Positions 8,327 through 21,175 of a stretch of 64,000 nt of DNA are shown here, piece by piece (the stretch's first letter is position 1; each line of letters begins with the position of its first letter). Location of the stretch: NCBI RefSeq assembly GCF_002209555.1, contig NZ_NJIF01000004.1, positions 434,001 through 498,000 on the forward strand. Direction: 5' to 3'. Made by a program: the position numbers and the translations under genes. The notes under the pieces are model-generated. The model had not been told where the DNA came from. It ran no database searches and saw nothing but the letters and a program-made list of their open reading frames with translations. Origin of the DNA: Achromobacter insolitus (lineage in GTDB: Bacteria; Pseudomonadota; Gammaproteobacteria; Burkholderiales; Burkholderiaceae_B).

Positions 8327-9592
8327 TCAGCGTCCCGCGACCGCCACGCCGCGCGGCAGCCCCCGCGCCGGCAGGCGCAGCGAAATCAACGCCGCCGCCA
8401 GCAGCAGCACGCCTGCCGCCCCGAAGGCGACCCAATGCGTGCCGAAGGTCTCGTAAGCCCAGCCGCCCAACCATGAGCTGATCATGCCGCCCACCTGGTG
8501 GCCCAGATAGGCCAGCCCATACAGCACGCCCACCAGCCGCACGCCATAGACGTCCGCCAGAATCGCAGAGGACAAGGCGATGCTGCCAGCCCACACCACG
8601 CCGCCTATGGTGGCCGCGGCGTACAGTTCCCAGTGCGCCCCCACCATGACCAGCGCGAAGAAGCCGAGTCCGCGCACCAGGTAGATCGTGGCAAGAATGG
8701 CGCGCCTTTCGACCTGGTCCGACATACGGCCCAGTACCAGGGTGCTGAAGATGGCGACCAGGCCGATCAGCCCGATGCCCAGAGAACTGGTGGTGGCGTC
8801 AAAGCCGTGGTCCATCAGCATCGGCACACCATGGGTGCCCAGCAGATTCATGCTGAAACCACAGGCGAACAGGCCCAGCGCGACTTGCCAGAAGGGCAGC
8901 GAACCCAGGGCCGCGCGCAGATTGGGGGCCGGGCGCTTGGCCCCCGGCTTGGCGGGTGCGGCCGCCTTGTCGGGGATCTGGTGCGGCAGCAGGTCGGTGT
9001 GCTCCGGCGCTTCGTCGCGCATGATGAAGAGCGCCATCGGCACCGTCAGCAACGCGAACAGCACGGCAAAACCCAGCAAGGTTTCCTGCCAACCCACGGC
9101 CGAAATGGCGAAAGTCAGCGTCGGCGTCATGAGCGCGATGCCAGCCATGGAACCCGTGGACAAGAAGAACAGCGCCATGCCGCGCTGGCGGGTGAACCAG
9201 CGGCTGATGACCGGCGTCAACGCCACCGGGCTGGTAAAGCCCAGGCCGATGGACAGCGCCACGCCGAAGGACAACAGGAACTCGATGGGCCCGCGCGCGA
9301 AGACGGTCCAGATCGACGACAGCACGACGATGGCGGCGCCGGTCAGCAACACGAAGCGCGTGCCGCGCGTGTTGACCAGATAGCCCGCCAGGGGCATGGC
9401 CAGGCCATAGCAAAGCATGCCGATCGCGACAATGCCGGACAGCATGCTGCGCGTGAAGCCCAGCGTGTCCGCGATGGGCAGGAAAAACGGCCCGATGCCC
9501 ATGCGCAGGCCGACCGTCAACAGGGTGAGTACCGTCGCGGCGCCTACGATGGTCCAGCCGAAATACCAGCCGCCCGACTCTTGCTTCTGCAC
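8327..9592 (-). CDS. MFS transporter (monocarboxylate/oxalate-formate type)
   Basis: This 421-residue protein is a 12-helix major facilitator. The start (GGWYFGWTIVGAATVLTLLTVG) matches the monocarboxylate porter / OxlT-like group, whose members move small organic anions across the inner membrane. A charged middle loop rich in Pro, Ala and Lys separates the two six-helix halves. It is convergent with the dehydrogenase gene and divergent from the DMT transporter at 9844. No regulator is adjacent, and the substrate is unknown. Confidence 0.87.
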   Translation of the reverse strand: MQKQESGGWYFGWTIVGAATVLTLLTVGLRMGIGPFFLPIADTLGFTRSMLSGIVAIGMLCYGLAMPLAGYLVNTRGTRFVLLTGAAIVVLSSIWTVFARGPIEFLLSFGVALSIGLGFTSPVALTPVISRWFTRQRGMALFFLSTGSMAGIALMTPTLTFAISAVGWQETLLGFAVLFALLTVPMALFIMRDEAPEHTDLLPHQIPDKAAAPAKPGAKRPAPNLRAALGSLPFWQVALGLFACGFSMNLLGTHGVPMLMDHGFDATTSSLGIGLIGLVAIFSTLVLGRMSDQVERRAILATIYLVRGLGFFALVMVGAHWELYAAATIGGVVWAGSIALSSAILADVYGVRLVGVLYGLAYLGHQVGGMISSWLGGWAYETFGTHWVAFGAAGVLLLAAALISLRLPARGLPRGVAVAGR

Positions 9593-9843
9593 TTGTGCTT
9601 CTCCTCGGTATCTTCTTCTTGCCGCTTGCGCGCCCGGCTTCGCGGGTGCCGCCGGAAAGGCTGGACACGGGCGAGAAGAACGAGGCGTGAATCGGCTTGT
9701 TGTCGCCGGCGGCTGACGCCCCCGGACGCGTCATATTACTCCCGGCTATATGTCTGCTCCGCCCGAAATCCCGGAATGTGTTCGGTGAACGGTCGCCGAA
9801 GCGCTGTATATTCCCCACCATTTCGTAGCGCCCGAAGCAAACC

Positions 9844-10761
9844 GTGAAGTCCAAGACCTCGATGTTCGCCCTGTCCCGCCAGGAAATCGCCCTGGTGCTG
9901 GTCACCATGCTGTGGGGGAGCACCTTCCTCATCATCCACATCGCCATGCAGCACAGCGGGCCGCTGTTCTTCGTGGGGGTGCGCTTTACCATCGCAGGCC
10001 TGATGGCGCTACTGGTGTTCCGCAAGCACATGGCCGGGATCACGCGCCAGGAGGTGGGCGCGGGCATCGCCATCGGCTGCGCGCTGTTCCTGGGCTACTT
10101 TCTGCAAACGTACGGATTGCAGACCATCACCAGCAGCCAGTCCGCCTTCATCACCGCGCTCTACGTGCCCATCGTGCCGCTGCTGCAATGGGCCGTGTTG
10201 AAAAAGCCGCCCGGACTGATGAGCTGGGTAGGCGTGACGCTGGCCTTCGCCGGTCTGATCCTGCTGGCCGGCCCGCAAGCAGGCACGCTGAGCTTCAGCG
10301 CGGGCGAGGCCGCGACGCTGGCTGGCGCCGCGGCGATTGCCGCCGAGATCATCCTGATTGGCATGTATGCCAAAAAGGTCGACAGCCGCCGCGTCACCTT
10401 CGTGCAATTGCTGACCGCCGGCCTGGTGTCGTTTGCGCTGATGCCCGCGATGGGCGAAGCGGTTCCCGCGTTCTCGTGGCTGTGGGCGGGCGCCGCCATT
10501 GGGCTGGGACTGGCCAGCGCCGTTATCCAGCTGACCATGAATTGGGCGCAGAAGTCGGTGTCGCCCACCCGCGCGACCGTCATCTACGCGGGCGAGCCCG
10601 TGTGGGGCGGCATCGTGGGACGCCTGGCCGGAGACCGCCTGCCCGCGCTGGCGCTGGTGGGAGCCGGCCTCATCGTTGCGGGCGTGCTTGCAAGCGAGGC
10701 CAAGTTCACGCGCAGGAAAAAGCCCCAAGCCCCGGCGCAGGGCGCGCAAGGCGCTGACTAA
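9844..10761 (+). CDS. EamA-family (DMT) transporter
   Basis: This 305-residue protein has ten predicted membrane helices in two EamA repeats. The first repeat starts with LVLVTMLWGSTFLIIH, the second with AAAIAAEIILIGMY, and a short Lys/Arg-rich tail (FTRRKKPQ) is cytoplasmic. Such transporters export amino acids or other metabolites. The start is a GTG. Its stop overlaps the stop of the convergent cupin gene by four bases. The 250-base gap upstream holds no gene that I can see. Confidence 0.88.
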   Translation: MKSKTSMFALSRQEIALVLVTMLWGSTFLIIHIAMQHSGPLFFVGVRFTIAGLMALLVFRKHMAGITRQEVGAGIAIGCALFLGYFLQTYGLQTITSSQSAFITALYVPIVPLLQWAVLKKPPGLMSWVGVTLAFAGLILLAGPQAGTLSFSAGEAATLAGAAAIAAEIILIGMYAKKVDSRRVTFVQLLTAGLVSFALMPAMGEAVPAFSWLWAGAAIGLGLASAVIQLTMNWAQKSVSPTRATVIYAGEPVWGGIVGRLAGDRLPALALVGAGLIVAGVLASEAKFTRRKKPQAPAQGAQGAD

Positions 10762-11255
10762 CGAGCCAGGCGGACTATCAAGCCGGCCTGCGCGGGATAC
10801 AGGCGTTGCAGTTCGGTGGCGTCGGCCAGCTCGAACTCGCTGAACTCGAAGCCTGGCGCAACCGTGCAGCCGGCCAGCGCGTAGCCGTCCGGGTCGGCCA
10901 GTTCGGCCGCGAACCAACTGCCGGCAGGCACAACTGCCTGGAACACGGCATCGGCGTCCTGCAGCGCGTCACCCAGCCGCAGGCAGCCGTAGCCGCCATC
11001 CGGCACCAGCACATGGATATGCAGCGGACCGCCCGCATGGAAATGCCAGAGTTCGTCGGAACGGATGCGATGCCAGGTAGACCACGCGCCGTCGCATAGC
11101 AAGTAGTAAATGGCGGTGCTGGCGGAACGGCGCGCGCCGTCGCCGCGCGTGACCAGATCGGCGGCGCGATAGGTTTCACGGTAGTAGCCGCCTTCGGGAT
11201 GCGGCAACAGGTCCAGGCGGCGGATGAGGCTGGCGGCGGATGTGGATGCGGTCAT
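10758..11255 (-). CDS. Cupin-5 family (DUF985) protein
   Basis: This 165-residue protein matches the DUF985/cupin_5 family. The opening LLPHPEGGYYRETYR and the paired WHRIRSDELWHFHAGGPL segment, with the two histidines of the cupin metal site, are characteristic. These small single-cupin proteins have no settled enzyme role. It is convergent with the DMT transporter, overlapping by four bases, and lies in front of the GntR gene in the same direction, 43 bases away. Confidence 0.88.
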   Translation of the reverse strand: MTASTSAASLIRRLDLLPHPEGGYYRETYRAADLVTRGDGARRSASTAIYYLLCDGAWSTWHRIRSDELWHFHAGGPLHIHVLVPDGGYGCLRLGDALQDADAVFQAVVPAGSWFAAELADPDGYALAGCTVAPGFEFSEFELADATELQRLYPAQAGLIVRLAR

Positions 11256-11298
11256 GGCAGGACGGGCGCGTGGAGGATAGCGCCAGTCTAGCGTGCCC

Positions 11299-11955
11299 CT
11301 AGGCCGCCTGCTGCAGGAACGCCTGCAACGCGGGCACTGTATTCATTACGTGCTGCCGCATGGCGGCCTCGCAGTGCGCCGGATCGCCCGTGCGCAACGC
11401 GTCGATCAGTTCCTGGTGCGATTCGCGCACGCGCAGGACGCGGCCCGGCTGAGCCGCCCACAGCCGCATATAGGGCTCGACCACGGAATGCAGTTCGGAC
11501 AGCTGACGCAGCAAGCGCGGTTGCTGGCAGAAACTGCAAAGATACTCGTGGAACTCGCGGTGGGCGGTGGTCCAGTCCAGGTCTTCACCGGGCCCCTGTT
11601 CCAGCAATTCAAGCGAATTGGTCAGGCGGCGCACGTGCTCGGCGTTCATGTGCGACACCGCATTACGCATGGCCAGGCCTTCCAGCACCGAGCGCATCTC
11701 GAACACTTCCAGCATTTCCTGTTGGTTCAGGCCACGCACCACCGCGCCACGGTTGGCGCGGATTTCGACCAGCCCTTCGGAGGCAAGGCGGCGCAGCGCG
11801 CCGCGCACCGGCATGCGACTGGTGCCGATTTCCGCGGCCACGACCTCGGGCACCAGACGCTGGCCGGGCGCGTAGCGGCCCAGGCGGATTTCGCGCTGCA
11901 GGTGCAGGTAGGCTTCGTCTTCGGCGCTGATGGCTGTCTTCTGGAATTGCAGCAT
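11299..11955 (-). CDS. GntR-family regulator (FadR/FCD subfamily)
   Basis: This 218-residue protein has an N-terminal GntR winged helix (residues about 14-75, with EVVAAEIGTSRMPVRGALRRL as recognition region) and a C-terminal FCD ligand-binding domain containing EMRSVLEGLAMRNA and the AHREFHEYL metal-site region. FCD regulators usually repress a linked catabolic operon and release DNA on binding an organic acid. I chose the ATG at 11955; the open frame continues to 12090 across the likely operator. It is divergent from a Bug receptor and GGT-family gene, its likely targets. Confidence 0.92.
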   Translation of the reverse strand: MLQFQKTAISAEDEAYLHLQREIRLGRYAPGQRLVPEVVAAEIGTSRMPVRGALRRLASEGLVEIRANRGAVVRGLNQQEMLEVFEMRSVLEGLAMRNAVSHMNAEHVRRLTNSLELLEQGPGEDLDWTTAHREFHEYLCSFCQQPRLLRQLSELHSVVEPYMRLWAAQPGRVLRVRESHQELIDALRTGDPAHCEAAMRQHVMNTVPALQAFLQQAA

Positions 11956-12017
11956 TGAGGTCTCGGGCAGGCCTTGGGAAAGCCGCCATGATAGATAAAC
12001 GCAAAAATAACACAAAT

Positions 12018-12033
12018 TGGATCCAGTGATCCA
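12018..12033. promoter_or_regulatory. Candidate FadR-type operator
   Basis: TGGATC-CAGT-GATCCA is an exact inverted repeat in the gap between the divergent GntR gene and the Bug receptor gene. A further GGAT half-site follows at 12035-12038. FCD/FadR regulators are known to bind short palindromes of this type, and the position allows control of both genes. Confidence 0.6.
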
Positions 12034-12115
12034 TGGATGCAAACACCAATGGTCCCGGGCCCCCCGCTTGCGTCTAATCCCTGCACGCACTCCATAACGC
12101 GATCAAGGGGAATTC

Positions 12116-13090
12116 ATGAAGTTTCGTTTCATCCGGGCGCTGGCAGGCGCCGCCCCCGTGGCCTTCGCCGCCCAGGCAGGCGCCCAGGCGACCGACTGGC
12201 CGCAGCATCCGGTGCGCATTGTCGTGCCGTTCCAGGCGGGCTCCGCCACCGACCTGATCTCGCGCCAACTGGGCGCTGCGCTGTCCACGGAGCTGGGTCA
12301 GCCCTTCGTGGTCGAGGCCCGCCCGGGCGCCGCGGCCGCTATCGGCAGCGCCTCGGTCGCGCGCGCCGCGCCCGACGGCTATACGCTGCTGATGGGTGGC
12401 CCCGCCGCCATCGTCACCAACCGCTACCTGCAAAAGCGCCTGGCCTATGACCCCGACGCCTTCGCGCTGGTGTCCATGGTGGCCTACACGCCCAATATTC
12501 TGCTGGCCAATCCGTCGCAGCCGTTCAAGACCCTGCCGGAAATGGTGGCCTACGCCCGCGCCAACCCCGGCAAGCTGACCTATGCCTCGTTCGGCACCGG
12601 CACGACTTCCCACATGGCTGGCGAAATGCTCAAGTCCGTGGCAGGCATCGACATCCTGCACGTGCCGTACAAAGGCGCGGGCGAAGCCATCCCGGCGCTG
12701 CTCAGCGGCCAGGTGTCGATGTACTTCGACACCATCATGACGGGCCTGCCCCAGGCCAAGAGCGGCGCGCTGCTGGCGCTGGGCATGTCGAACGCAAAGC
12801 GCTCGGCGCTGGCGCCGGAAATTCCCACCATCGCGGAACAGGGCTATGCCGGCTATGACATCGCGCCTTGGTATGGCCTGGTCGCCCCCGAAGGCACCCC
12901 GGTCGCGGTTCTCGACAAACTGAACCGAGCCGTCAACAAAGTGCTTGCCGATCCGGCGCTGCGCAGTAAGCTCGCGGAAGCCGGCGCGGAGCCCCGTGGC
13001 GGCAGCCGCGAAGAATTCGCCGCTTTCATCAAGGCCGAAATCCCGCGCACCAAGCAGCTGATCGACCAGGCCGGCATCACGCCCCAGTAA
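12116..13090 (+). CDS. Bug/TctC-family tripartite tricarboxylate receptor
   Basis: This 324-residue protein is a periplasmic solute-binding protein of the Bug family. It has a Sec signal (residues 1-25, ending AQAGAQA), then the family opening WPQHPVRIVVPFQAGSATD and the ARAAPDGYTLL turn that contacts the ligand carboxylate. Bug receptors bind carboxylated compounds and often lack a genetically linked TctAB membrane pair, as here. A GGT-family gene follows after 24 bases, so the two are probably one operon controlled by the divergent GntR regulator. The ligand is unknown. Confidence 0.93.
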   Translation: MKFRFIRALAGAAPVAFAAQAGAQATDWPQHPVRIVVPFQAGSATDLISRQLGAALSTELGQPFVVEARPGAAAAIGSASVARAAPDGYTLLMGGPAAIVTNRYLQKRLAYDPDAFALVSMVAYTPNILLANPSQPFKTLPEMVAYARANPGKLTYASFGTGTTSHMAGEMLKSVAGIDILHVPYKGAGEAIPALLSGQVSMYFDTIMTGLPQAKSGALLALGMSNAKRSALAPEIPTIAEQGYAGYDIAPWYGLVAPEGTPVAVLDKLNRAVNKVLADPALRSKLAEAGAEPRGGSREEFAAFIKAEIPRTKQLIDQAGITPQ

Positions 13091-13114
13091 TTTTCAACAC
13101 GAGTTCCAGCATCC

Positions 13115-14710
13115 ATGTCTTCACCCTTCGATTGGTCTTTCCCCTACGCCTCCCGAAAAATGCCGATCCTGGCCGCCAATGCGGTCGCCACCAGCCAGCC
13201 CCTGGCGGCGCAAGCCGGATTGCGCATGCTGCTGGCCGGCGGCAACGCCGTGGACAGCGCCATCGCTACCGCTATTGCGCTGACGGTGCTCGAACCCGTC
13301 ATGAACGGCATCGGCGGGGACATGTTCGCGCTGGTGTGGCATGACGGCCAGCTGCATGGCCTGAACTCCAGCGGCTGTGCGCCGGCCGCCTGGACGCCGG
13401 AGTATTTCGCCGGACGCGACGCCATGCCCGGCACCGGCTGGGGCACGGTGACCGTTCCGGGTCAGGTGGCGGGCTGGAAGGCGCTGTCGGAACGCTTTGG
13501 CAAACTGCCATTCGCGCAGTTGTTCGAGCCTGCCATCGCCTATGCCGAAGAAGGGTTCGCGGTGTCGCCCACCATCGCCCGCCAGTGGGCGACGCAAGCG
13601 CCCAAGCTGGCGCAGGAGCCCGGCTTTGCCGCGGCCTTCCTGCCAGAAGGGCGCGCGCCCCAGGCCGGCGAGTGGTGGCGCTTTCCGGCACAGGGCAAGA
13701 CGCTGCGCGCCATTGCCGAAAGCGGCGGCGAAAGCTTCTACCGGGGTGAGCTCGCCCGCAAGATCGCCGACTTCGCCAGCCAGACCGGCGGTGCGCTCAG
13801 TGCGGATGACCTGGCCGAACATCGCCCCGAATGGGTCGCCCCGATTTCGCAGTCGTTCCGCGGCTACGAGCTGCATGAAATCCCGCCCAATGGCCAGGGC
13901 ATCTCGGCGCTGATGGCGCTGGGCATGCTGGAACAGTTCGACCTGGAAAGCATGGGCCGCGACAGCGCGGACTATTACCACGTCAGCATCGAAGCGATGA
14001 AGCTGGCTTTCGCGGACCTGCACCACCACGTCGCCGATCCGCGCCACATGCGCACGGACGCTGCCGCCCTGCTGGACCGCGCCTACCTGGCGGAACGCGC
14101 GCGCCAGATCTCCATGGACCGCGCCAGCGTGCCGGTCGCGGGCACGCCCGCCACCGGCGGCACCGTGTACCTGACGGCGGCTGACGCCAGCGGCACCATG
14201 GTGTCTTTCATCCAGTCCAACTACCACGGCTTCGGTTCCGGCGTGGTGGTGCCCGACACCGGCATCAGCCTGCACAACCGCGGCCTGAACTTCGTGCTTA
14301 CGCCTGGCCACGCCAACCAGGTTGCGCCGCGCAAGAAGCCGATGCACACCATCATCCCCGCGTTCGTCACGCGTGGCGGCCAGCCCTTGATGTCGTTTGG
14401 CGTGATGGGCGGGTCGATGCAGGCCCAGGGCCACCTGCAGATGGTCACGCGCCTGGCGGCGTTTGGCCAGAATCCGCAGGCCATGAGCGATGCGCCGCGC
14501 TTCCGAGTGGAAAAAGGCCCGGTGGTCAATGTGGAATCGCACCTGCCCGCGGACGTGGTCGATGCGCTGCGCGCGCGCGGCCACAACGTTGCGGTGGCCC
14601 CGGCCGATAGCCTGGAGTTCGGTTCGGCGCAGTTGATCTGCCGCCTGCCGCAAGGCGGCTACGTAGCCGCATCCGACTCGCGCCGCGACGGCCAGGCCGT
14701 GGGCTTCTGA
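13115..14710 (+). CDS. Gamma-glutamyltransferase-family Ntn hydrolase
   Basis: This 531-residue protein is a GGT-type N-terminal nucleophile hydrolase. GGTs self-cleave in front of a threonine and then cleave or transfer gamma-glutamyl groups. The aligned nucleophile here is Thr350 (GGTVYLTAADASG), followed by SFIQSNYHGFGSG and later GVMGGSMQAQGHL, both family segments. No clear signal peptide is seen, so it may be cytoplasmic, unlike classic periplasmic GGT. Pairing with a Bug receptor suggests use of an imported carboxylate amide or gamma-glutamyl compound, but family members also act on other amides. Confidence 0.88.
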   Translation: MSSPFDWSFPYASRKMPILAANAVATSQPLAAQAGLRMLLAGGNAVDSAIATAIALTVLEPVMNGIGGDMFALVWHDGQLHGLNSSGCAPAAWTPEYFAGRDAMPGTGWGTVTVPGQVAGWKALSERFGKLPFAQLFEPAIAYAEEGFAVSPTIARQWATQAPKLAQEPGFAAAFLPEGRAPQAGEWWRFPAQGKTLRAIAESGGESFYRGELARKIADFASQTGGALSADDLAEHRPEWVAPISQSFRGYELHEIPPNGQGISALMALGMLEQFDLESMGRDSADYYHVSIEAMKLAFADLHHHVADPRHMRTDAAALLDRAYLAERARQISMDRASVPVAGTPATGGTVYLTAADASGTMVSFIQSNYHGFGSGVVVPDTGISLHNRGLNFVLTPGHANQVAPRKKPMHTIIPAFVTRGGQPLMSFGVMGGSMQAQGHLQMVTRLAAFGQNPQAMSDAPRFRVEKGPVVNVESHLPADVVDALRARGHNVAVAPADSLEFGSAQLICRLPQGGYVAASDSRRDGQAVGF

Positions 14711-14750
14711 GCACCAGGGCGGGCGCCCTGCCCGGCCGGCATGGGACAGG

Positions 14751-14777
14751 CATCGCCGCCGGAATCCGGCGGCGATG
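14751..14777. terminator. Strong hairpin between convergent genes
   Basis: CATCGCCGCCGG and CCGGCGGCGATG form a perfect 12-base-pair stem with a 3-base loop. It lies between the stop of the GGT-family gene and the stop of the RND pump gene, and could end both transcripts. Confidence 0.75.
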
Positions 14778-14812
14778 TGCGTTTCACACATCGCATCATG
14801 CCTGTATCGCGC

Positions 14813-19179
<4,367 letters not shown>

Positions 19180-19193
19180 TTCTTTTGCTCGTT

Positions 19194-20450
19194 TCAACGT
19201 CCGAGAATGCGATCGATATCCGCGGATGCCTGATACAGGGAAGCCAACACCGTCAGGTAGGCGATGTTTCCTTCGGATAGGGTGCGTTGCGCGTCCAGGA
19301 TTTCCAGGAAACCGAACTTCCCCGCTTCGAAGCCCTTGCGCGCGGCGTCATAGGCCTGGGTGGCGCCGGGCAGCACCGCGTCCCGGTACTCGCGCGCAGC
19401 CGCCACCGCCAGGTCGAAGCGGGTGACCGCCTGCAGCAGCTCCCCCATCAGGCCGGACTCCAATTCCCGATACTGGTCCTGCGCCTTGTAGGCCTGCATG
19501 GTGGCTGCGTAGACATTGCCCTGGTTGCGGTCGAAGATGGGCAACGGGATCGAAATGCCAAGCTGGGCCTTGTTGCGGCCTGCCTCGTTATCGCGGGCCA
19601 CGCCCGCGCTCAGCGTAATGTCCGGATAGCGTTTGCTCTTCTCGACCTCCAGCTGCGCCTGCCCCAGGTCGACGGCAAGCTTGCCGCCCCGCATCCTGGG
19701 AGAAGCCGCCAAGGCCGAACGCAGTTCGTCGATCGAGGTGCGCCGCGGCAAGGCGCTCAGGTCCGCGCCGACGCGGGCGAATCCGGGTTCCGCTTCGCCC
19801 CAGAGCAGGCCAAGCTTGCGACGCGCGTCCAGCAGCGCCGCGTCGGCCGCGCGCGCTTCGATGCGCGCGTTGGCCAGCGCAACTTGCGCCTTGCTGGCCT
19901 CCAGCGGCGGCGCCTTGCCCGCAGCCACGCGCCTCTCGGCCAGCCGCAAGGCGTCGCTGGCGATATCCACGGTGCCCCGCGTCACGCGCACGGACTCCTG
20001 CGCCACGGCCACGTCGAAGAACGCCGCAATGACCGCAGCCCGCAAGCCGGCCCGCGCATCCGCCACGTCCTGGCGCGCCATGTCGCTGGACAGCCCTGCG
20101 GCTTTCACCCGGGCGGCTCGCTTGCCGCCCGTCTCCAACGGCACATTCAGCATGGCGGTGGTGGTGCGCGTGGCTGATTTCGTGTCGTCCACGCTGAGGT
20201 CGATGGTCGGATTGGGCAGCACGCCCGCTTGCGTCAGCACGCCCGCGCTTGCAGCGGCCTCGTTCTTTACGGCAGCGAACCCGGGATTGCGGTCGAGTGC
20301 CCTGGCCAGTGCCCCCTCCAGCGTCAGCGTGGCGCCGGCCTGGCTCTGCTCCATGGGTACGGAGGGCCGGGCCGCGCCCGCGTCCCGTGCGGAGGCGGGC
20401 GCGGCAATCATCAAGGCCGCCAGGGTCAGCGGCAAAGCGGATAAATGCAT
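19194..20450 (-). CDS. czcC: CzcC-type TolC-family outer-membrane channel
   Basis: This 418-residue protein has a signal peptide (residues 1-21, ending APASA) and the two TolC/OEP repeats. The first repeat includes LTQAGVLPNPTIDLSV, and the C-terminal KGFEAGKFGFLEILDAQRTLSE segment is diagnostic of the CzcC group. It forms the outer-membrane exit duct of the efflux system. It is the first gene of the operon, and the next gene starts within or just after its stop. A candidate metal-response box lies 79-108 bases upstream of its start. Confidence 0.92.
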   Translation of the reverse strand: MHLSALPLTLAALMIAAPASARDAGAARPSVPMEQSQAGATLTLEGALARALDRNPGFAAVKNEAAASAGVLTQAGVLPNPTIDLSVDDTKSATRTTTAMLNVPLETGGKRAARVKAAGLSSDMARQDVADARAGLRAAVIAAFFDVAVAQESVRVTRGTVDIASDALRLAERRVAAGKAPPLEASKAQVALANARIEARAADAALLDARRKLGLLWGEAEPGFARVGADLSALPRRTSIDELRSALAASPRMRGGKLAVDLGQAQLEVEKSKRYPDITLSAGVARDNEAGRNKAQLGISIPLPIFDRNQGNVYAATMQAYKAQDQYRELESGLMGELLQAVTRFDLAVAAAREYRDAVLPGATQAYDAARKGFEAGKFGFLEILDAQRTLSEGNIAYLTVLASLYQASADIDRILGR

Positions 20451-20528
20451 GGTTCAACCGAGGAATGGGGCGAGCCGGCAATGTATCCAGACGGGCTCGT
20501 CAATCCACCGACAGAAAAATGACATTTC

Positions 20529-20559
20529 CGTAAGGTGCGCGGGCCTTACGAAAACGTAA
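20529..20559. promoter_or_regulatory. Candidate CzcR/CusR-type response-regulator box
   Basis: Two overlapping inverted repeats are present: CGTAAGG-N8-CCTTACG (20529-20550) and TTACG-AAAA-CGTAA (20546-20559). The second fits TTAC-N6-GTAA, the half-site pattern bound by OmpR-type metal regulators such as CopR/CusR. It lies between divergent czcC and the DUF4148 gene and may control both. Confidence 0.6.
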
Positions 20560-20679
20560 TCAGGGTGTCCGTGAATTGACGGATCCGGGTCCGTAGAGTG
20601 TCACCGTCGCTACACAAATAGCGTGTATGCGCCGGACGGGACACCGCCGCCGGCGCAGCGCCCAACCAAGGAGATATCC

Positions 20680-21021
20680 ATGAAGATCCAAGCCCTTGCA
20701 GCCGCCCTCGCCCTGGGTTCCGCGTTGACCTTTCCTTTTGCCGCCAGCGCGTCCAGCACCTGGCACCAGACCGATACGGAAATCGGCTACGCCATCGCTC
20801 CGGATCACGCCATGAGCGCAAAATCCCGCGAAGAAGTGAAGACTGAGCTGGCCGTTGCCAAGTCCGACCCCAAGCAGTGGTTTCTGACCAACCTGAACGC
20901 GGCCAAGCCCGGCTGGGCCAAACAGGGCACCTCCCGCACGCGGGCGGATGCCATGGCCGAAATTGAAGCCATGACGCCGGCCGAGCGTGCCCGCTTGGCA
21001 GAGATCTACACGCCGGGCTGA
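20680..21021 (+). CDS. DUF4148 secreted protein
   Basis: This 113-residue protein has a clear signal peptide (residues 1-24, ending ASASS) and a short C-terminal region with the DUF4148 pattern SREEVKTELAVAKSDP. Many such proteins occur in Burkholderiales, with no known function, and some are induced by metals or stress. A good ribosome-binding site (AAGGAG) precedes the ATG at 20680. It is divergent from czcC and shares the intervening candidate metal-response box, which hints at a periplasmic role in metal stress. A strong terminator follows. Confidence 0.85.
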   Translation: MKIQALAAALALGSALTFPFAASASSTWHQTDTEIGYAIAPDHAMSAKSREEVKTELAVAKSDPKQWFLTNLNAAKPGWAKQGTSRTRADAMAEIEAMTPAERARLAEIYTPG

Positions 21022-21061
21022 GCACCCGGCTCGTGGCGGACGTATCCTGCGTGCCCGCGGG

Positions 21062-21100
21062 CGCTGCGCAGGGCGGTCCAGCCGCCCTGCGCAGCGTTTA
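21062..21100 (+). terminator. Rho-independent terminator
   Basis: A perfect 15-base-pair stem (21062-21076 with 21082-21096) surrounds a 5-base loop and is followed by TTTATT. It ends the DUF4148 transcript and separates it from the two-component genes. Confidence 0.88.
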
Positions 21101-21175
21101 TTCCATCGCAACGATTCCGCCTAGAATACGACTCAGGATCCGAGGACTTCCGCGCACTCTCTTTATTCCCCCGAC

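Noticed and set aside
8498-9847. 449-codon plus-strand frame opposite the MFS transporter
   Set aside because: The translation is a Gln/His/Arg-rich shadow of a convincing 12-helix transporter on the other strand.
11287-12116. Extended GntR start reaching 12090
   Set aside because: The extra 45 residues cover the candidate operator and have no family character; the ATG at 11955 fits the GntR domain.
13121-14791. 556-codon open frame on the minus strand
   Set aside because: It is antisense to the GGT-family gene, contains His/Arg/Gly/Ala-rich translation with no domain, and reflects the third-position GC bias of the real gene.
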